DNA of 64,000 nt, taken from Sphingomonas faeni. GTDB taxonomy: Bacteria > Pseudomonadota > Alphaproteobacteria > Sphingomonadales > Sphingomonadaceae. Under the pieces are notes generated by a model. That model saw only the letters and a program-made list of their open reading frames with translations. It was not told the DNA's origin and did not search any database. Where the stretch lies: contig NZ_QAYE01000008.1 of the NCBI RefSeq assembly GCF_003053745.1, positions 62,001 through 126,000 of the forward strand. Direction: 5' to 3'. A program made the translations under genes and the position numbers. The first letter of the stretch is position 1; each line of letters begins with the position of its first letter. Shown one piece after another: positions 62,710-64,000 of the stretch.

Positions 62710-62865
62710 CGCAGGCGTGCGCGTCCTCGATATCGGCATATGTGCCCGCGACTTATCGCATCGCGCGAGATCGTGACGGATCGGAAACGCTTTGTCCGCG
62801 TTCGATTGCGCTATGGGCTGGGCATTACCCGGTCCACAAGACGACATCCACGGGAGTAGATACCT

Positions 62866-63237
62866 ATGAAGAAGTTCCTGATCCCCGCCCTCGCCCTGAC
62901 CGCCGGCCTCGCAGCCTGCAGCAACAACGCGCAGGACCAGACTGCGCAAGCCGCCAACGCGATCGCCGCCGATGCGAGCGCGACCACGGCCAATGCCGTC
63001 GACGACGTCAGCGCCGCCAGCGATCGCGCGCTTGGCTCGGCCGAGCGTTCGCTCGACAATGCCGGTGCCAAGATCGACAACTCGACCGATCACCTCGACG
63101 CCAAGGCCGACCGCGCCGGTGACCGGATCGAAGCCGGTGCAGACCGTGCGGGTGCTGCCATCAGCAACGGTGCGGACCGTGCCGCCGACGCCACCGGCAA
63201 CGCGCTGACCCGCGCCGGCAACGCGATCAAGGACTAA
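62866..63237 (+). CDS. small Ala/Asp-rich lipoprotein
   Basis: A 123-residue protein with a lipoprotein signal, KKFLIPALALTAGLAAC, lipobox LAAC. The mature part is almost all Ala, Asp, Asn, Gly and Arg in repeating helical segments such as RAGDRIEAGADRAGAA, suggesting a long amphipathic or coiled-coil helix. It probably sits in the outer membrane or periplasm. No family is identified; repeat-rich small lipoproteins like this are common in sphingomonads. ATG 62866. Confidence 0.75.
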   Translation: MKKFLIPALALTAGLAACSNNAQDQTAQAANAIAADASATTANAVDDVSAASDRALGSAERSLDNAGAKIDNSTDHLDAKADRAGDRIEAGADRAGAAISNGADRAADATGNALTRAGNAIKD

Positions 63238-63263
63238 GCCTTGCCAAGGCGCCCCCACTTATC

Positions 63264-63348
63264 CGTCACCCCAGCTAACGCTGGGGACTCCCGGTTCGGA
63301 TCACGACGACCGTTCCGGGGGAACGCTAGCGTTCGCTGGCACGACGGC
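63264..63348. repeat. imperfect palindromic element, family H-like
   Basis: GTCACCCCAGCTAACGCTGG at the left, and GAACGCTAGCGTTCGCTGGC with ACGACG at the right, form local and long-range inverted repeats between the two lipoprotein genes. The similarity to the element at 23013-23109 is weak. Confidence 0.6.
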
Positions 63349-63351
63349 GTG

Positions 63352-63552
63352 ATGGTGGGGGCGCTGCTTGCTATCTCAGCGCTCGCGGCGTGTTCGCCCG
63401 CGAGCGAACCCGGCGCAGTCACCGCCGACGAAGCGCACCAGTTGAACGAAGCCGCCGCGATGCTCGATGCGAACAGTGTCGACCTGAACGCGGTCGCCGC
63501 CGCTCCTGAAGATACCGAACTCCCCTCGAATCAAAGCGATCAGACCCGATGA
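63352..63552 (+). CDS. small lipoprotein
   Basis: A 66-residue protein. ATG 63352 starts MVGALLAISALAACSPASEP, a lipoprotein signal with LAAC lipobox. The mature 50 residues are acidic (TADEAHQLNEAAAMLDANSV). An upstream in-frame TTG (63241) would add 37 residues encoded by a repeat and is unlikely. The stop overlaps the aldo/keto reductase start by 4 bp. The function is unknown. Confidence 0.7.
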   Translation: MVGALLAISALAACSPASEPGAVTADEAHQLNEAAAMLDANSVDLNAVAAAPEDTELPSNQSDQTR

Positions 63553-64000
63553 CCCTCCGCCGCCTCGGCTCGACCGATCTGAAGATCGCCCCGCTCGTCC
63601 TCGGCGGCAACGTGTTCGGCTGGACCGCCGACCGCGCCGCCAGCTTCGCCGTGCTCGATGCATTTGTCGCGGGCGGCGGCACGATGATCGACACCGCGGA
63701 CGTCTATTCGGCCTGGGTCGACGGCCATCAGGGCGGCGAATCCGAAAGCATGATCGGCGAATGGCTGAAGGCCAGCGGCAAGCGCGACGATGTCCTGATC
63801 GCGACCAAGGTCGGCATGCTCCCCGGCGAAGGCGGCGAGAAGCTCGCCCCCGCGCGCATCGCCGCCGCCGCCGAAGCCTCGCTGAAGCGCCTCGGTACCG
63901 ATCGCATCGACCTCTATTACGCGCACCAGGACGACGAGTCGCAGAAGCAGGAGGCTGTCCTCGAAGCGTTCGGCAAGCTGGTCGATGCGGGGAAAGTGCG
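63549..64000 (+). CDS. aldo/keto reductase (partial, C-terminus outside window)
   Basis: NADPH-dependent aldo/keto reductase; 150 codons are visible before the right edge. It starts TLRRLGSTDLKIAPLVLGG and has GGGTMIDTADVYSAW with the active-site Asp and Tyr. VLIATKVGM holds the Lys, and RIDLYYAHQDDE has the active-site His. It is translated together with the small lipoprotein upstream (ATGA). The substrate is unknown. Confidence 0.9.
   Translation, partial: MTLRRLGSTDLKIAPLVLGGNVFGWTADRAASFAVLDAFVAGGGTMIDTADVYSAWVDGHQGGESESMIGEWLKASGKRDDVLIATKVGMLPGEGGEKLAPARIAAAAEASLKRLGTDRIDLYYAHQDDESQKQEAVLEAFGKLVDAGKV

Overview
The window reads as a chromosomal segment of a GC-rich alphaproteobacterium, most likely Sphingomonas or a close sphingomonad. 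The support is the codon use, the TonB-dependent receptors, the RpoH, ChpT and UPF0262 homologues, a type III ornithine decarboxylase next to a deoxyhypusine-synthase-like gene (sphingomonads are known for homospermidine), and many GC-rich intergenic palindromes. No phage, transposase, CRISPR or tRNA was seen. Genes are dense, and many neighbours share 4-bp ATGA overlaps.

Layout. 1-8.4 kb: SDR (cut by the left edge) and an alpha/beta hydrolase, SelO, an AstD-like aldehyde dehydrogenase, then an assimilatory sulfur operon (cobA, DUF2849, sulfite reductase, DUF934, cysH). 8.5-12.6 kb: dnaB, a UPF0262 gene, a GH25-like protein, cdd and an HPP membrane protein. 12.7-18.6 kb: a chemotaxis-like operon (cheA, cheW, cheY, cheB, cheR) with chpT upstream. 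18.7-23 kb: a JAMM peptidase gene broken by a 25-base G tract, a RluD-type pseudouridine synthase, rpoH, an FAD oxidoreductase carrying an in-frame palindrome, and mtgA. 23.2-26.7 kb: ybaB, dnaX, SRP RNA and small secreted proteins. 26.8-30 kb: a 2Fe-2S ferredoxin with two tandem cysteine desulfurases, and a divergent hydrolase. 30.1-34 kb: a threonine dehydratase-like enzyme coupled to a 59-residue membrane protein, then the polyamine pair. 34-37 kb: MAPEG protein, hydrolase, HAD phosphatase and CsbD. 37-41 kb: a ThiS-ThiG fusion, aroQ, accBC and an ArsC-like protein. 41-43 kb: glnB and glnA behind a sigma-54/NtrC-type promoter. 43.5-51.8 kb: an ABC1/UbiB-type kinase, a phytase-TonB receptor operon with a Pho-box-like sequence upstream, and a second TonB receptor. 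51.8-56.7 kb: a two-component system, quinone oxidoreductase and aldehyde dehydrogenase. 56.8-62.7 kb: a methionine operon (ArsR-methyltransferase fusion, metF, split metH) behind a perfect 22-bp palindrome. 62.8-64 kb: two small lipoproteins and an aldo/keto reductase cut by the right edge.

The most striking feature is the set of palindromic elements (50-150 bp, in several sequence families). They sit in at least 15 intergenic gaps, and two are inside genes, where they are read in frame and encode extra protein segments: one in the FAD oxidoreductase and one in the MetH activation domain. Other points to check are the G tract in the JAMM gene, the apparently leaderless ArsR-methyltransferase promoter, the Pho box in front of the phytase operon and a hairpin covering the ribosome binding site of the MAPEG gene. 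All calls come from reading the sequence; no database search was run.
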